Below are positions 34,981 to 46,539 of a DNA stretch of 64,000 nt, piece after piece. The stretch lies in NCBI RefSeq assembly GCF_030463565.1, contig NC_134643.1, forward strand, positions 78,179,721 through 78,243,720. Direction: 5' to 3'. The notes beneath the pieces are model-generated. The model was not told the origin of the DNA. It saw only the letters and a list, made by a program, of their open reading frames with translations, and ran no database searches. Positions within the stretch are counted from its first letter, which is position 1, and every line of letters begins with the position of its first letter. This DNA comes from Pelecanus crispus. Taxonomy: Eukaryota > Chordata > Aves > Pelecaniformes > Pelecanidae. The translations under genes and the position numbers were made by a program.

Positions 34981-37715
34981 GAATCATAGAATGCTTTGGG
35001 TTGGAAGGGACCTTTAGAGGTCATCAAGCCCAACCCCCCCTGCACTGAGCAGGGACAGCTTTAACTAGATCAGGTCCCTCAGAGCCCCATCCAGCCTGAC
35101 CTGGAATGTTTCTAGGGATGGGGCCTCCACTACCTCTCTGGGCAACGTGGAACTGGAACACAGTGCTTCACCACCCTCACTGTAAAAAATTTCTTCCTTA
35201 TATCCAGTCTAAATCTACCCTTCTTTAGTTTAAAACCATTACTCCTTCTCCTGTCACAACAGGCCTTGCTAGAAAGATTGTCCCCATCCTACCTGTAGGC
35301 CCCCTTTAAGTACTGAAAGGCTGCAATAAGGTCTCCCCGCAGCCTTCTCTTCTCCAGGCTGAACAACCCCAACTCTCTCAGCCTGTCCTCGTAGGAGAGG
35401 TGCTCCAGCCCTCGGATCATTTTTGTGGCCCTCCTCTGGACCCGCTCCAGCGGGTCCATGACCTTCTTGTGCTGAGGGCCCCAGAGCTGGACGCGGTGCT
35501 CCAGATGAGGTCTCACCAGAGCAGAGCAGAGGGGCAGAACCACCTCCCTCGACCTGCTGGCCACGCTTCTTTTGATGCAGCCCAGGATACGGTTGGCCTT
35601 CTGGGCTGCAAGCGCACATTGCTGGCTAATGTCCAGCTTTTCATCCAACCCCCAAGTCCTTCTCCGCAGGGCTGCTCTCAACTCCTTCATCGCCACAGCC
35701 TTTATTGATATTCGGGGTTGCCCCAACCCAGGTGCAGGACCTTGCACTTGGCCTTCTTGAACCTCCTGAGGTTCACACAGGCCCACCTCTCCCGCTTGTC
35801 CAGGTCCCTTTGGATGACATCTTGTCCTTCTGGTGTGTCAACTGCACCACTCAGCTTGGTGTCACCTGCAATCTTGCTGAGGGTGCACTCGATCCCACTG
35901 TCTATGTCATTGATGAAGATATTAAACAGCACCAGTCCCAGTACAGACCCCCGAGGGACACCACTTGTCACCGGTCTCCATTTGCACATCGAGCCGTTGA
36001 CCACTACCCGCTGGATGCGACCATCCAGCCAATTCCTTATCCACCAAACAGCGTACCCATCAAATCCATATCTCCCCAATTTAGAGAGAAGGATCTTGTG
36101 GGGGACTGTGTCAGAGGCTTTACGGAAGTCCAGATGGATGACATCCGTCTTCCAGTCCCCAGGGACTTCATCTGACTGCCACGACTTTTCAAGTATTAGG
36201 GAGAGTGGCTTGGCAACTACATCAGCCAATTCCCTCGGGACTCTGGGATGCATCTCATCAGGTCCCACAGACTTGTGTACATTCAGGTTCCTCGGGTGGT
36301 CTCAGACCTGATCTTCCCTTACAGTGGTAGGGGCTTTATCCCCCCCGGTCCCCATCTTGCGGTCCATCGACTTGGGAGGGGTGAAAGAGAGGTTGCTGGA
36401 GAAGACCGAGGCAAAAAAGTTGTTGAGTACCTCAGCTTTCTCCTCATCTGTTGGTACTAGGTCACCATTCTTGTTCATCGGGGGGTTTGCTTTCTTTAAC
36501 CTTCCTTTTCCGGTTGACATACCTGTAGAAGCCCTTCTTGTTATTCTTTACATCCCTTGCCAAACTCAGCTCCAGCCGTGCCTTGGCCATCCTGACCACA
36601 TCCCTACACAACCAGGCAGCTTCCCTGTACTCTTCCCAGGACACCTGTCCCTGCTTCCACTGCCTGTGCAGTTCCCTCTTGCTCTTTAGTTTGACCAGCA
36701 TGTCTCGACTCAGCCATGCTGGCCTCTTCCCTTCCTTGCTTGATTTCTTACACCTGGGGACTGAGAGCTCTTGTGCTCTATGGAAGGTGTCCCTACAGAT
36801 CTGCCAGCTCTGTTCCGTTCCCCTGTCCTGAGGACCGTTTCCCACGGGGTCTTTCTGACTAACTCCTTGAAGAGCTGGAAGGTGGTCTCCTAAAATTTGG
36901 AGTCCTGGCTGTACTTCTCACTTTTCCCATGTCCCTCAGGAGCAAGATCTCCACCAATGCGTGATCACTGCAGCCCAGGCTGCCTCCAGTCTTGACATCA
37001 CCAATGAGCTCACTTGCATTGGTGACCATCAGGTCCAGTATTGCATCCTCTCGGGTAGGGGTGCCTGCTACCTGGCTTAGGAAGTTAGCCTCAATGCATT
37101 CAAGGAATTTCCTGGATTGCCTACAGCTCGCCGTGTTGCTTTTCCAGCAAATGTCGGGGTGCTTGAAGTCCCCCAGTAGGACGAGAGTCTGCAAGCGCAA
37201 AGCCTCCTGGAGCTGGAGGAAGAAGGCTTCGTCAGTAGGCTCCCCTTGATCAGGCGGCCTGTAGTAGACACCAACCACAAGGTTCCCTTTGGTGCCTCTG
37301 TCTCTGATGCTCACCCATAAGCTTTCGACCTGCTCGTGGCTATTCTTCAGGGACAGCTCTTCACACTGTATCGATTTCTTTATGTAGAGGGCAACGCCTC
37401 CGCCCCCACCTTCCTCGCCTGTCCCTTCTGAACAGCCTGTAGCCATCAATAGCCACATTCCAGTCACGGGATTCGGCCCACCAAGTTTCAACGATGGCAA
37501 TCAGGTCATAGCTTTCTAGCAGCACAGTAGCTTTCAGCTCCTCCTCTTTGTTCCCCATGCTGTGTGCGTTCGTGTAGAGGCATTTCATCTGGGCTGTTGG
37601 CCATGTCGCCTTCTCAGTGGAACATCCCTTGTTTCACTTGTGGTGTTTCACAGAGGTTTCCTTGTTGGCTCCTACTACCTCTGGAGCCCCCAGCTCATCT
37701 CCGCGAGACTATGTC
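34981..37715 (-). mobile_element. Long CR1 LINE (unit 1), inactive
   Basis: A minus-strand CR1 of about 2.7 kb. From 5' to 3' (right to left) it has an endonuclease remnant split between two frames (NAHSMGNK and IVETWW at 37361-37588; GVYYRPPDQGEPTDEAF, LLGDFKHPDICWKSNTA and SDHALVEI at 36859-37500), then RRPAWLSRDMLVK-like linker, reverse transcriptase and the ORF2 tail. In the transcriptase, PGDWK is joined directly to [11 protein letters not shown], so roughly 90 codons are deleted, and the expected FADD is IAGD. It is therefore dead. The 3' end is at 34981. Confidence 0.93.
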
Positions 37716-40110
37716 AGGGCTACGTCAGAGAATGAAACGTTACATTCTCAGTTCACGCTGAAAGCAATTACCATTGCTTTTACGTAATTACATTACAACT
37801 GTGTAATTCTCAGATTATGACTTCTGTGGAAGTTCTCAGACCTCCAGGCCTAGACCTTAGCATAACCAGTATAAACAACTGTCTTAGCCAGAGGGGATCA
37901 GATGCTGGGGAAGCATAGGAGAGTTGCAGCTCTCAGCATGGGACCCAGTGCTAGAGGCATCGAGACTGGGTCAGGGCTGGAGAATCTGGTACAGCTGAGA
38001 TGGGCCAGAATATGTCACGAACATCCAAATCTAGCTTCACAGGCTAAATGAGAGCATACCGTGGTATACCTTCCCTCCTTTCTTTGTCTTATCATTGCTC
38101 GTCTTTGCTGCACAATTTCAGTGCAACTTCAGCTACCTTATGCCATTAAACTATTCAAAAAGCTACATTTATGGTACATCAAGTAGAAACATGGAAACAT
38201 AGCTCTAATCAGCCTTGGAAGTGATTGCACCGGTCCCAGTTGTCTTTAGGAGAATGAGCCAAGTACTGCTGAGTTTAGTGATGTCCCTCCAAGTAAGTGT
38301 GTGGACATATGAACAGAAAAACACTGGAGCGGGGGTGTAAATTTGCCACAAATTCAGTAACAAAAGCAGAGAGGAAAAAGGTCCGGCAAAGTGCTGCTGC
38401 ATACCCAGGTAGCTGCTAGGGGTCTTGAACAGTATCACTGATCACAAGCAGCCTGACAGGACTATTTTGGGGACCCACCAGAAAACAGCTGAAGATCCCC
38501 ATTTTCTCCAGATTTACATCGCCAACAAGAGTAGAAGAGGTAAGATTTGACAATGCCAGCATTCAGTGGGGGACTGATCAGTCTGTTAGGCATGGAAGAG
38601 CAGAGCGGTGCCAAACAAGGATGAATCCGCCAGCTAATTCCCCTAGCATTTAGGGGAATTAGTATTTAGCATTTTAGCAACAGCTTTAGAGCTCCTCCTT
38701 TTGACCCTAGAGAGAATGGCAGACCAAGCATGTGCAAATATTTGAGGTGAGATGGGAGTAAGCATTGTAATTGTAATGGGTAGATCAGACCAAGCCATAA
38801 GATACTGCAGCTATATACAGAGGGTGCTTAAGGTCTTGGAGCTCGAGGAGGGACTGGCAAAATGCCCTCCTCCATGGGAGAAGATGGCAGCAGGGCCCCT
38901 GCTGCCATGCGGGTGCCCGTCCCAGCGCCTCTCCAGCCAAAGGCAACTCGGGAGGGCAGGCAGCACGCCCTGACACTCCCCGTCAGCACCTCGACTGTCC
39001 CCCACTGCCATCCCCTTCCTCCTCGCCCTCCTCCTCTCCATGACAGCCCAGGCCAGCCATGTCCCTCCTATGGCCCCACCATGGCCAGGCAGGCTGCAGG
39101 AGCTTGCCAGCCCACAGGTGAGCCTGCTCTGCATTTTTCCTGCTTCATCTTTGGTGGTGGCCACCATGCCAGTACTCACTTACCTCCCTCATCCGGCCCG
39201 TCCTGCCCATCCTGCCCAGATGCCCTCACGCCGTGGGGGCCACCCAAAAGACCAGAGCCGGCCATGCCAGAGGCAAGGATATGGAAACCCAAGTTTGGCC
39301 TTTTTATTCTTGGGCACCTTCTACAAACAGCACCAGTCTGAGGCCCTCAGGTCACCTCCTCCTCCTCCTCCTCTGAAAAAACTTCCAAGTTGCTCTCATG
39401 GCTTCCTATGTCAATGTCTCTTCCACACCTTCCTCCCCTTATAGCCCTGGTTCCCAATGCAGCCGAGTTGGTGCAGGTTTGCCAACCAGAAGCAGAAGCG
39501 CTGCTTTTTTTTTCTTTTTCCCCTCGTGAAAAAAGATTCACCAGTTGCACACCCGGACACTGCAATCTAACAGCAATGTCACGCAGAGGTTATACTTGGA
39601 TTCTTTTACAGCCCAAGAAGAAATCTCCTTCCACTGTGTTTTCCCGTAGACAAAGAACCAAGATAAAGATAGTGGAGGTTTTATCCTGTTGCATACCAAT
39701 ACCACCAACCAGTTGCACAGCTTGTCGTGAAGGAATAGCATGGGCAGTGAGCTGCTGAACACAGGAGAGAAAGAAGCAGATGGAGGCAGCACCCAGCGGG
39801 ATGGCTTCGTGTCTAGTACAGGGAGGGGACCTGGGTGATATAGCTGTGCTGTGAACTGAATTAAGAAACTAACCTGGCTAAAATGATTAACCTAGCCAAA
39901 ATGTGGTTTTTGTGTTCACGTGCTTCTGATGGGAATCTTTTAATCAAGAAATATTCCCACTGATTATGCTCTCCAGAACTCTGTCAATTGTAGAATAACA
40001 CACAAAGAGGTTTCTGAGAAGGGCTTTTTTGGTAGAAAAAAGAGTGGGTGTTAAGAAAATACTATGTCTGGAAAGCTACCGGCTTGTTCTGCCTACATTC
40101 ACCACTGAAA
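37716..40110. other. Unique spacer within unit 1
   Basis: No known gene. A GC-rich patch at 38860-39345 has open frames on both strands (159 and 122 codons), low-complexity and proline/serine rich, kept in unit 2 only because the unit is duplicated. A (CCT)n microsatellite lies at about 39355-39373. Confidence 0.6.
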
Positions 40111-40115
40111 CACAT

Positions 40116-40715
40116 TGCCATGGTTTAACCCCAGCCATCAAGTAAGCACCACACAGCCACTCGCTCACTGCCCCCCCGGTGGGATGGGGGAGAGAATCGG
40201 AAGAGTAAAAGTGAGAAAACTCGCAGGTTGAGATAAAGACAGTTTAATAGGTAAAGCAAAAACCACACACCCAAGCAAAGCAAAACAAGGAATTCATTCA
40301 CTACTTCCCATGGGCAGGCAGGTGTTCAGCCATCTCCAGGAAAGCAGGGCTCCATCACGTGGAACGGTTACTTGGGAAGACAAACGCCATCATTCCGAAC
40401 GTCCCCCCCCTTCCTTCTTCTTCCCGCAGCTTTATATGCTGAGCATGATGTCACATGTTGCGGAATACCCCTTTGGTCAGCTGGGGTCAGCTGTCCCGGC
40501 CGTGTCCCCTCCCAACTTCTTGTGTGCCCCCAGCCTGCTCACTGGTGGGGTGGGGTGAGAAGCAGAAAAGGCCTTGACTCTGTGTAAGCACTGCTCAGCA
40601 GCAACCAAAACATCCCTCTATTCTCAACACTGTTTCCGGCACAAATCCAGAACATAGCCTCATACTAGCTACTATGAAGAAGAAAATTAACTCTATCCTA
40701 GCCAAAACCAACACA
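40116..40715 (-). mobile_element. Solo ERVL-type LTR with 5-bp target duplication (unit 1)
   Basis: A 600-bp LTR on the minus strand, beginning TGTGTTGGTTTTGGCTAGG and ending TGGCA on that strand. On the same strand it has a TATAAA box (40436-40431) and ATTAAA (40248-40243). It is flanked by the direct repeat CACAT at 40111-40115 and 40716-40720. The texture is that of abundant avian ERVL LTRs. No viral coding sequence remains, as after LTR-LTR recombination. Confidence 0.88.
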
Positions 40716-40720
40716 CACAT

Positions 40721-41816
40721 CCACGTGCTGATGTTAGTCCTACTAGCTTGGCAATACCTTTGGGTATTGCCCCTTCGGCAGCAGAGTTGCCCACAAGTAT
40801 AGAAATCCCACTGCGCCTACCAGCTATGTAGTGAAGAAACAGCAAGTACAGAGGAATGGCAGAGAAACAGACATTCAGACATAGGTCAAGGTATCGCACC
40901 GCTAGCGACTGATCATTTTTCCATATCAGAACCATGGCAAGTTACCACATAGAGATGTCAGTATTTCACTATGGCACTGCTGGTATCCAGTCTGAAACAA
41001 GAGTTACAAGAAATGTATGACAACCTGCACATTTGAGCATCCTGCATCTCTGCACAGCCTGGTCTTTCCCAGACCAATCCTGGGAAAATTTGATGGACAT
41101 ACTTCTACGAAGAACCCTTCCATATCAGGCAAATACACAAGGTTAAGAAAAGGTGTACAACCACACTCCTGACAAAGACGAAAGGACCATTTCTCAGATT
41201 CACGTCCAAGTACCTACCAGAGTGAATGATTTAGTCACAAAACGTATGACTCTAGATGTGAGGAAGAAGGGTTGGCGTAACTTAAATTTGAGCTGCATTA
41301 CTGTGCGTTGCATATTATTTTACCTATGTAGCAGTAAGAGGCAAATAAACCACAAGGAAATACCCTCTAATCACCGACAGCCTACCAACTGTTTTACCAC
41401 CACTGCTATCTTAAATATATTCCTCAGGTGTTGCAGATGTGCCATTTAGACAAGGACACTTCTACTTCCAAGCAGTGACTCACCAGGAGAGTACTGTTCT
41501 CAACACCTGTCACATTTCCCCATGCTGGTAAAAGAAGTGCTTTTGGCTATTTGTTTTCCTGAAGAGGACCAGAAAAGTCGGCCTGTCGCTGGGGAATGTA
41601 GAACAGTAGAAAAGATCATCTGAAATAAAGTACCTTTGGAAAACAAGAAAAAATTTACACTGAGACGAGCAGGGATTGAAAATGGTTTCCGTTCATTAAA
41701 GCAATGTTCATATACTCACAGTCTCCCCCAGAACTTCACCACCTGCGAGAATCTTTACCACCTGGGGACTTTGGTCCTAAGCTCCTCTAAACCATGTCCT
41801 ACAGCACTGGCTGGCT
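40721..41816. other. Spacer between solo LTR and A4GALT 3' end (unit 1)
   Basis: No recognised gene or repeat. The 98-codon frame at 41153-41449 has no known motif. Confidence 0.6.
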
Positions 41817-41822
41817 TTTATT
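41817..41822 (-). terminator. A4GALT: Candidate polyadenylation signal of A4GALT copy 1
   Basis: AATAAA on the minus strand, about 385 nt after the stop codon. The same signal occurs at 53376-53381 for copy 2 and at 34384-34389 in the relic. Confidence 0.5.
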
Positions 41823-42204
41823 TACATACTTAGAAACGTTACAGAGAGCAAGCCAAGTGCATCCTGCAGCTGTTGAAGCTACACGAGAGGCATTTCAGGT
41901 ACAACTGAAAAACAACTGGGAGAACAGCAACGCAGGAGCAACTGATAGGCGCCAATGAACAAGTTCACCCTTCCCTGCAGCATCAAGGGCTACTGAAGGA
42001 CAACAAGAGAGTCCAAACTCAGGTTCTGGTGTATATTTGAAGCACGGAGGATCTGAGGCAGATTTCGGAAATGGTACAAAATCACTGAGATGTCTGTCAC
42101 ACAGAATACCTGCTCTGTGCGCTAGAAACCAACTCTGTGGAAGGTGAAAGGCACTCAGTTTCCTTCAGGGTGGGGAACTTCCCTGCAGCCAAGGGCCCCA
42201 CAGG

Positions 42205-43287
42205 TCACATTACAGGCTTTGACTGCTCTTCAGACTCCTTCTTCATCTTCTCATACGTGGCAGGGCAGAACTGAGAATACAGCTGAGCCAGCAAAGCCTG
42301 GGATGTGATCTCTAGCCTTGTCCCGTGGCTCAGTTTGTTCCATATGTGCACCGCATAGGTGTTCTTAAGGAGCTCGTGAAGTTCCGAGGGGCTGATTCTA
42401 TCAAATAACTTCTTCCAGTCCCGCCAGAAAACAGGATATAAAGCTTCTGGGGAAAGAGCACGCACCCCTTTGCAGCTCATGTTGTTCTGGATATTACTGA
42501 TGGAGCACCACCTCTTGAAGACACGCGTTAGGAGCTGCGGGCCCTGGTGCCCCCAGATCCAGCTGTTGTAGTTATCCACAAAGTCCTGCATGCAAAGCTC
42601 CATGAACTCATGCTTGGGTTGGAAGGACAGAAAGGCCCCATTCACTACATCCTCAGACTGGATACCCAGGGCATTGGTGAGGTTCTTCAAGTTCCTAAGC
42701 ACAATGAAGTCTGTGTCCAGGTAGATGCCACCAAATTTCCACATGAGGGTAATTCTGCAGGCATCAGACAGGACGGGTATGAAATAAGGCTCCCAGCGCT
42801 GTTGAGCCTGCAAGTACCACTTTGCCAGAGGCGTCCCTGAGAAAAGCTCCATCAAGTCCAGGGGACGGATTTCCACGTTGGGGAAGCAGCTCAGCAACGA
42901 GAATGCAAAGTGGCCGGGTAATGTGGAATTCCCGTTTGCCAAACCTTTCATGAGCACCACAACCCTTGTCCCAGGGTGTGTTCGGGCCGCTGACTCCACA
43001 GAGCACGTGAACAGGTAACTGGGGTTAGTTCGCTCCGAGGTCTCCACAAAAAACACATCCCCTGGGGAAGGAGGGGGCCCACCAGCAGTGGGATGGGGAA
43101 TGTAAGGCAAAAACTGAGCACACCTGCTTTGCGTAGGCACGCTGTAGAGCTGGCCCTCAGCGTCCTCCCCAGTTCTCCAGTAGAACATGACAGAGGCAAA
43201 GAACACAAATGAAATGGCGAGGATAAACAGAGCCCCGAGCCTGTGGCTCAGCACCATTGTGGTCAGTTTTAGCAGGCAATTGGACAT
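42205..43287 (-). CDS. A4GALT: Lactosylceramide/galactoside alpha-1,4-galactosyltransferase, copy 1 (intact)
   Basis: A type II Golgi glycosyltransferase (GT32 family) that adds galactose alpha-1,4 to terminal galactose, making Gb3/Pk and related Gal-alpha1,4-Gal structures. The 360-aa product has a short cytosolic tail, a signal-anchor at about 15-37 (HRLGALFILAISFVFFASVM), FVETSERTNP at 80-89, the sugar-nucleotide DTD motif at 191-193 in GGIYLDTDF, and the conserved WIWGHQGPQLLTRVFK at 243-258. N-glycosylation sequons are at N120, N202 and N269. Human A4GALT is 353 aa. The frame stays open to 43440, but the extra codons lie in an intron: a pyrimidine-rich acceptor ends at 43342, so translation starts at MSNC (43287). 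The coding exon is single, as in other vertebrates. Residues 160-165 (QAQQRW) are close to the human sequence, so this copy looks ancestral. Confidence 0.95.
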   Translation of the reverse strand: MSNCLLKLTTMVLSHRLGALFILAISFVFFASVMFYWRTGEDAEGQLYSVPTQSRCAQFLPYIPHPTAGGPPPSPGDVFFVETSERTNPSYLFTCSVESAARTHPGTRVVVLMKGLANGNSTLPGHFAFSLLSCFPNVEIRPLDLMELFSGTPLAKWYLQAQQRWEPYFIPVLSDACRITLMWKFGGIYLDTDFIVLRNLKNLTNALGIQSEDVVNGAFLSFQPKHEFMELCMQDFVDNYNSWIWGHQGPQLLTRVFKRWCSISNIQNNMSCKGVRALSPEALYPVFWRDWKKLFDRISPSELHELLKNTYAVHIWNKLSHGTRLEITSQALLAQLYSQFCPATYEKMKKESEEQSKPVM

Positions 43288-43341
43288 CCTGGGCAGTCTT
43301 GCTTCCGTCAGAGGCCGCTCTCCCAAGACAACCGTTGTGAT

Positions 43342-44159
43342 CTGAAGGGGAGAAAAGAAGAAAAAGACACTGAAAGGCAAGGCAGCAGACCACGAGCCTG
43401 GGGACAGTGCCACAGCAGAACAGAACTCTCCTTCCTTCACCTCAGGGCAGCATGCTTAAATTAAACCTTTTGGTCATTTCTGAAACAGTCTCCTGGCTTC
43501 TCCAAATTGGCACAGGGCCTTCAGGTCAATGCAGAGCTGAGCTCATTCACCCCTGGTTACTGCGACCGGCTCCCATACTAAACTCTCGATGAAGCCAGAC
43601 AATGACTCGTCAGCCGCACCAGGAGGTTTCCAAATGCAACAGCACGGAGCCACCACTCTCCACTAGGCACTGGGGCTTGGCGGACAGCGGAGAGGCAGAC
43701 GATACACAAATCATCAGCTCTGGCCTCCCAGAATATTATTTTCTGCTGCAGCAACATGCCAGCTTGTGCTGCGGGTGTTACCCACCCTGCCTTTTACATA
43801 CCTATTTCCCCCTCCCTCCACACCGCAGCCAGCTGAATCCTGCAAATCATTTTTAGCTTGGTAAGCTGTACAAGAGAAAGCAGGTGCAGGCTTGAGGGGA
43901 CAGAGCCTTTGCTGCAGAGAAGGCAGGAAAGCCTGGCTCTAATCTAACAGGGAGCAAGCTTCAAAGTTACAGGCATATTTTTAGTAAGAGGAGGAACTTC
44001 TACTACAATTGCACTTCTACATATTTAGAAATACATTTCTGCTTCTGTACCAGATAAGAGGACATTTTAGACGCTGCATTAGCCAGGCCACTTATTTCAC
44101 AAAACAAACACAGGAAATCTGGCGCCCTACCTTCCTCTGAAACTGCAAAGAGTACTCAC
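43342..44159 (-). other. A4GALT: A4GALT copy 1 upstream intron
   Basis: Inferred from a strong acceptor (TTCTTTTCTCCCCTTCAG) directly before 43341 and a GTGAGT donor at 44159-44154. It contains no coding sequence that I recognise. Confidence 0.6.
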
Positions 44160-44255
44160 CTGTCCCTGCTTTTCGATACACCACAGAAGTCACTGCTCGG
44201 CTGGACAAGATTTTGAAGAGGTCAGTGTCTCTGAGAGCACCTATCACTCTACATT
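44160..44255 (-). other. A4GALT: Candidate 5' untranslated exon of A4GALT copy 1
   Basis: On the minus strand the sequence ends GCAGGGACAG before a consensus donor GTGAGTAC. A matching exon lies upstream of the third copy (donor side at 58674). The upper boundary and the start site are not determinable here; the end given is approximate. Vertebrate A4GALT genes have untranslated 5' exons, which supports the call. Confidence 0.45.
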
Positions 44256-45095
44256 CTGGCACTTCCTTTTTGTGAAAAGAAATGGTGAAAGATGGAGTCT
44301 AAACACATGCAGATAACGTGCAGAGCAGGGAGAATGTGACACCATACATTCAGCGACTACATTGGCTGAAAGAAGGGTCACGCAGCTGATGGGTCATGCA
44401 GCTGTGCTGCGAAGAACCCGTCTAATCGGAATGAACCAGCAAAGAACAAGAAAAAAAAAAAATAGAAGGAAAATGCTTATCGCTACACTCCAAGCTTTAT
44501 ACTGTGGCAGGAAACCGTTTTGCTGTTTTCTACTCCTTTGCTAAGAATTCCCAGTGCTCACGCTGCTTGGGTGGCTGCCACGAGAACTGAGCTGAGGGTT
44601 TCACAGAGCTGCCTCCTCCCACCCCAAGACTTCAGTTCTGAATACTCTGTTGAACACACACTCTTGCGACCAATTAATTTACTCATCCATTTGGGAATAA
44701 TCCTTCTTATGCCGGATACTTCGTTGAATGACTTTGCCAAATGCAGGTGTCCCTCATTTTATGACAGAGTTCCCCCTTGTCCCTGCGCTCAATGGCGGCT
44801 GACCTTCCCTTACAGAACATACGTTGACGCGTTCATAAAACACCACCTTCAGCCGTACAGCCACTAGGTTTAGGGTTTAGTGCAGTTGCTACTCAGTTGC
44901 CTGCAACAAATGGCAGGCCTATTGCTCTGCAGCTGTAGCCCTGTAGCTTCCCAGACCCCTCACCCTTCCCCAAATCCTTCCAAGCACTGCAGCACCACGG
45001 ATGGACTCGTAACATGCCAACGTTGGAAAGCACCTTAAGCTATTCCCAGCCCTTTCATCGATGGAGCTCTCCAGGCCTCCGGTCAGGCCCCATCG

Positions 45096-45831
45096 AGTCA
45101 CAGAATCACGGAAGGGTTGGGGGTGGAAGGCACCTCCGGAGGTCATTTCTCCAACCCCCCTGCTCAAAGCAGAGTCACCTAGAGCGGGTTGCTCAGGACC
45201 GTGCCCTCTTGGCTTCTGACCTTGTCCGAGGACAGAGACTCCACAACCTCTCTGGGCAACCTGTTCCAGCGTTTCACCACCATTTCTTTCATTCTAATTT
45301 CCTCTATTTCACTTTGTGCCCATTGTGTCTCATCCTGCCACTGGATTCCACAGAGAAGAGGCTGGCTTGTCTGCTTTACCCCACCCATCCCCAATCACCT
45401 ATTTATACACTTTGACAAGACACCCCCCAAGCCTGCTCTTCTCCAAGATAAACGATCAGAGCACTCTCAGCCTCTCTTCATATGGCACATGCTCCAGTCC
45501 CTTTCTCATCTTACTGGCCCTTCTCTGGGCTTGCTCCAGTATGCCCGTCTCTCACTTTTACTGGGGAGCCCAGAACCGGACGCAGCACTCCAGATGTGTC
45601 TCACCAGTGCGGAGTAGCAGGGAAGGATTGCTTCCCTTGACCTTGCACGTAATGCTGTTCTACATAGTGCAGCCCAGCAGGCTGGTGGCCTTCGTTGCCA
45701 CAAGGGCGCACTGCTGGCTCCTGGTCAACTTCTTGTCCACAGGACCATCAGGGCCTTTTCGGCCAAGATGCTTTCCAGGTGGTCAGCACACGTACTTTTC
45801 TCCTCTCCTCAAGTCTGTCACGGCATTGGCT
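45096..45831 (-). mobile_element. Old CR1 LINE fragment, truncated at the unit junction
   Basis: Minus-strand CR1 of a more diverged type. Forward reading starts GTCACAGAATCACGGAAGGG, the 3' end; near-consensus words such as CTCTGGGCAACCTGTTCCAG follow. Minus-strand protein traces include [13 protein letters not shown] and REAILPCYSALVRHIW. It stops abruptly at 45831, where unit 2 begins. Confidence 0.8.
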
Positions 45832-46539
45832 CTGCCCAGGTTTGCTAGAAGCCACAGTAGGCTTTATCTCACCTAACTTTAACAGTCCGTGGTACAGGCA
45901 GCTGTCTTCCCATTACAGGCGGTGATGCCTGCAGTCACTTACCTGCTTGAGTGATCTGCATTAGAGCTAGATGAATGCATAATCCATTGACTAGATCCCC
46001 ACTGACAATAATAAGATGACACTGGGGATGGTGGTCCTAGTCCTGGACCTGGTCACTGGTCCTTCTGCTGACGTGGACGTGTCTGCCCCTGTGCTTCCAA
46101 AATGTGTTCAGTGCTCCAATGAAAGGAAGGTAATGCTTTCCCTCCTCATACCAGTGCAGAAACAGGCACATGCTGACACTCTCTGAGAGTGTGACAAGGA
46201 CTGGTTAGATACTCACATGCCACAAGAACTTCTTCAACAGAGCAAGAAATGCGCTAAAGCATATTTTCTGACAATACATGATTTGAAAAATACTGCGTAT
46301 AATTTTCACGACATTGCTTGCTAAATTTAGAAGCCGAGCTAACCAATCCAGTGCTGGAAATATGCAAAGGAGAAGAAGAAAACAAAAAACCCCAGTCCAA
46401 ACAAAACCTGTAAAACGTACAGAGACACCTTACTGTATGAGGTAAAGGCTGACATCATCTGATCTTCGTGACAGTTCAAGTAGTCACCAAAAAAATGGCA
46501 AGAAATGAACTGTACAAATTCTTTAAGGGCACGCATTTA

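Larger units (their letters stand above)
33654..45831. repeat. Tandem segmental duplication, unit 1 (A4GALT-bearing)
   Basis: Sequence from 33654 reappears at 45832 and 60345. Most of the unit aligns to unit 2 at a constant offset of 11559 bp from 34529 onward, with only scattered differences. Unit 1 carries an extra ~610 bp near its left end (33919-34528) that unit 2 lacks. Its right end, inside an old CR1, abuts unit 2 directly. Confidence 0.95.

Noticed and set aside
35702-36311. Long plus-strand open frames (up to 197 codons) repeated in all three units
   Set aside because: They are antisense shadows of the CR1 ORF2 on the minus strand and have no family resemblance of their own.
38862-39341. 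159-codon plus-strand frame, repeated at 50421-50900
   Set aside because: Low-complexity, proline- and serine-rich, with an equally open antisense frame in a GC-rich patch. Its presence in both units follows from the duplication and is not evidence of coding.
43288-43440. A 51-codon N-terminal extension of the A4GALT copy 1 frame (and the same in copy 2 at 54847-54999)
   Set aside because: A strong pyrimidine tract and AG acceptor lie inside it, and vertebrate A4GALT begins near the MSNC-type start just before the signal-anchor. The extension is intronic read-through.
44869-44881. TAGGTTTAGGGTTTAG near the end of unit 1 as a telomere-like repeat
   Set aside because: Only two imperfect units of a GGTTTAG-type word; too short to be an interstitial telomeric array.
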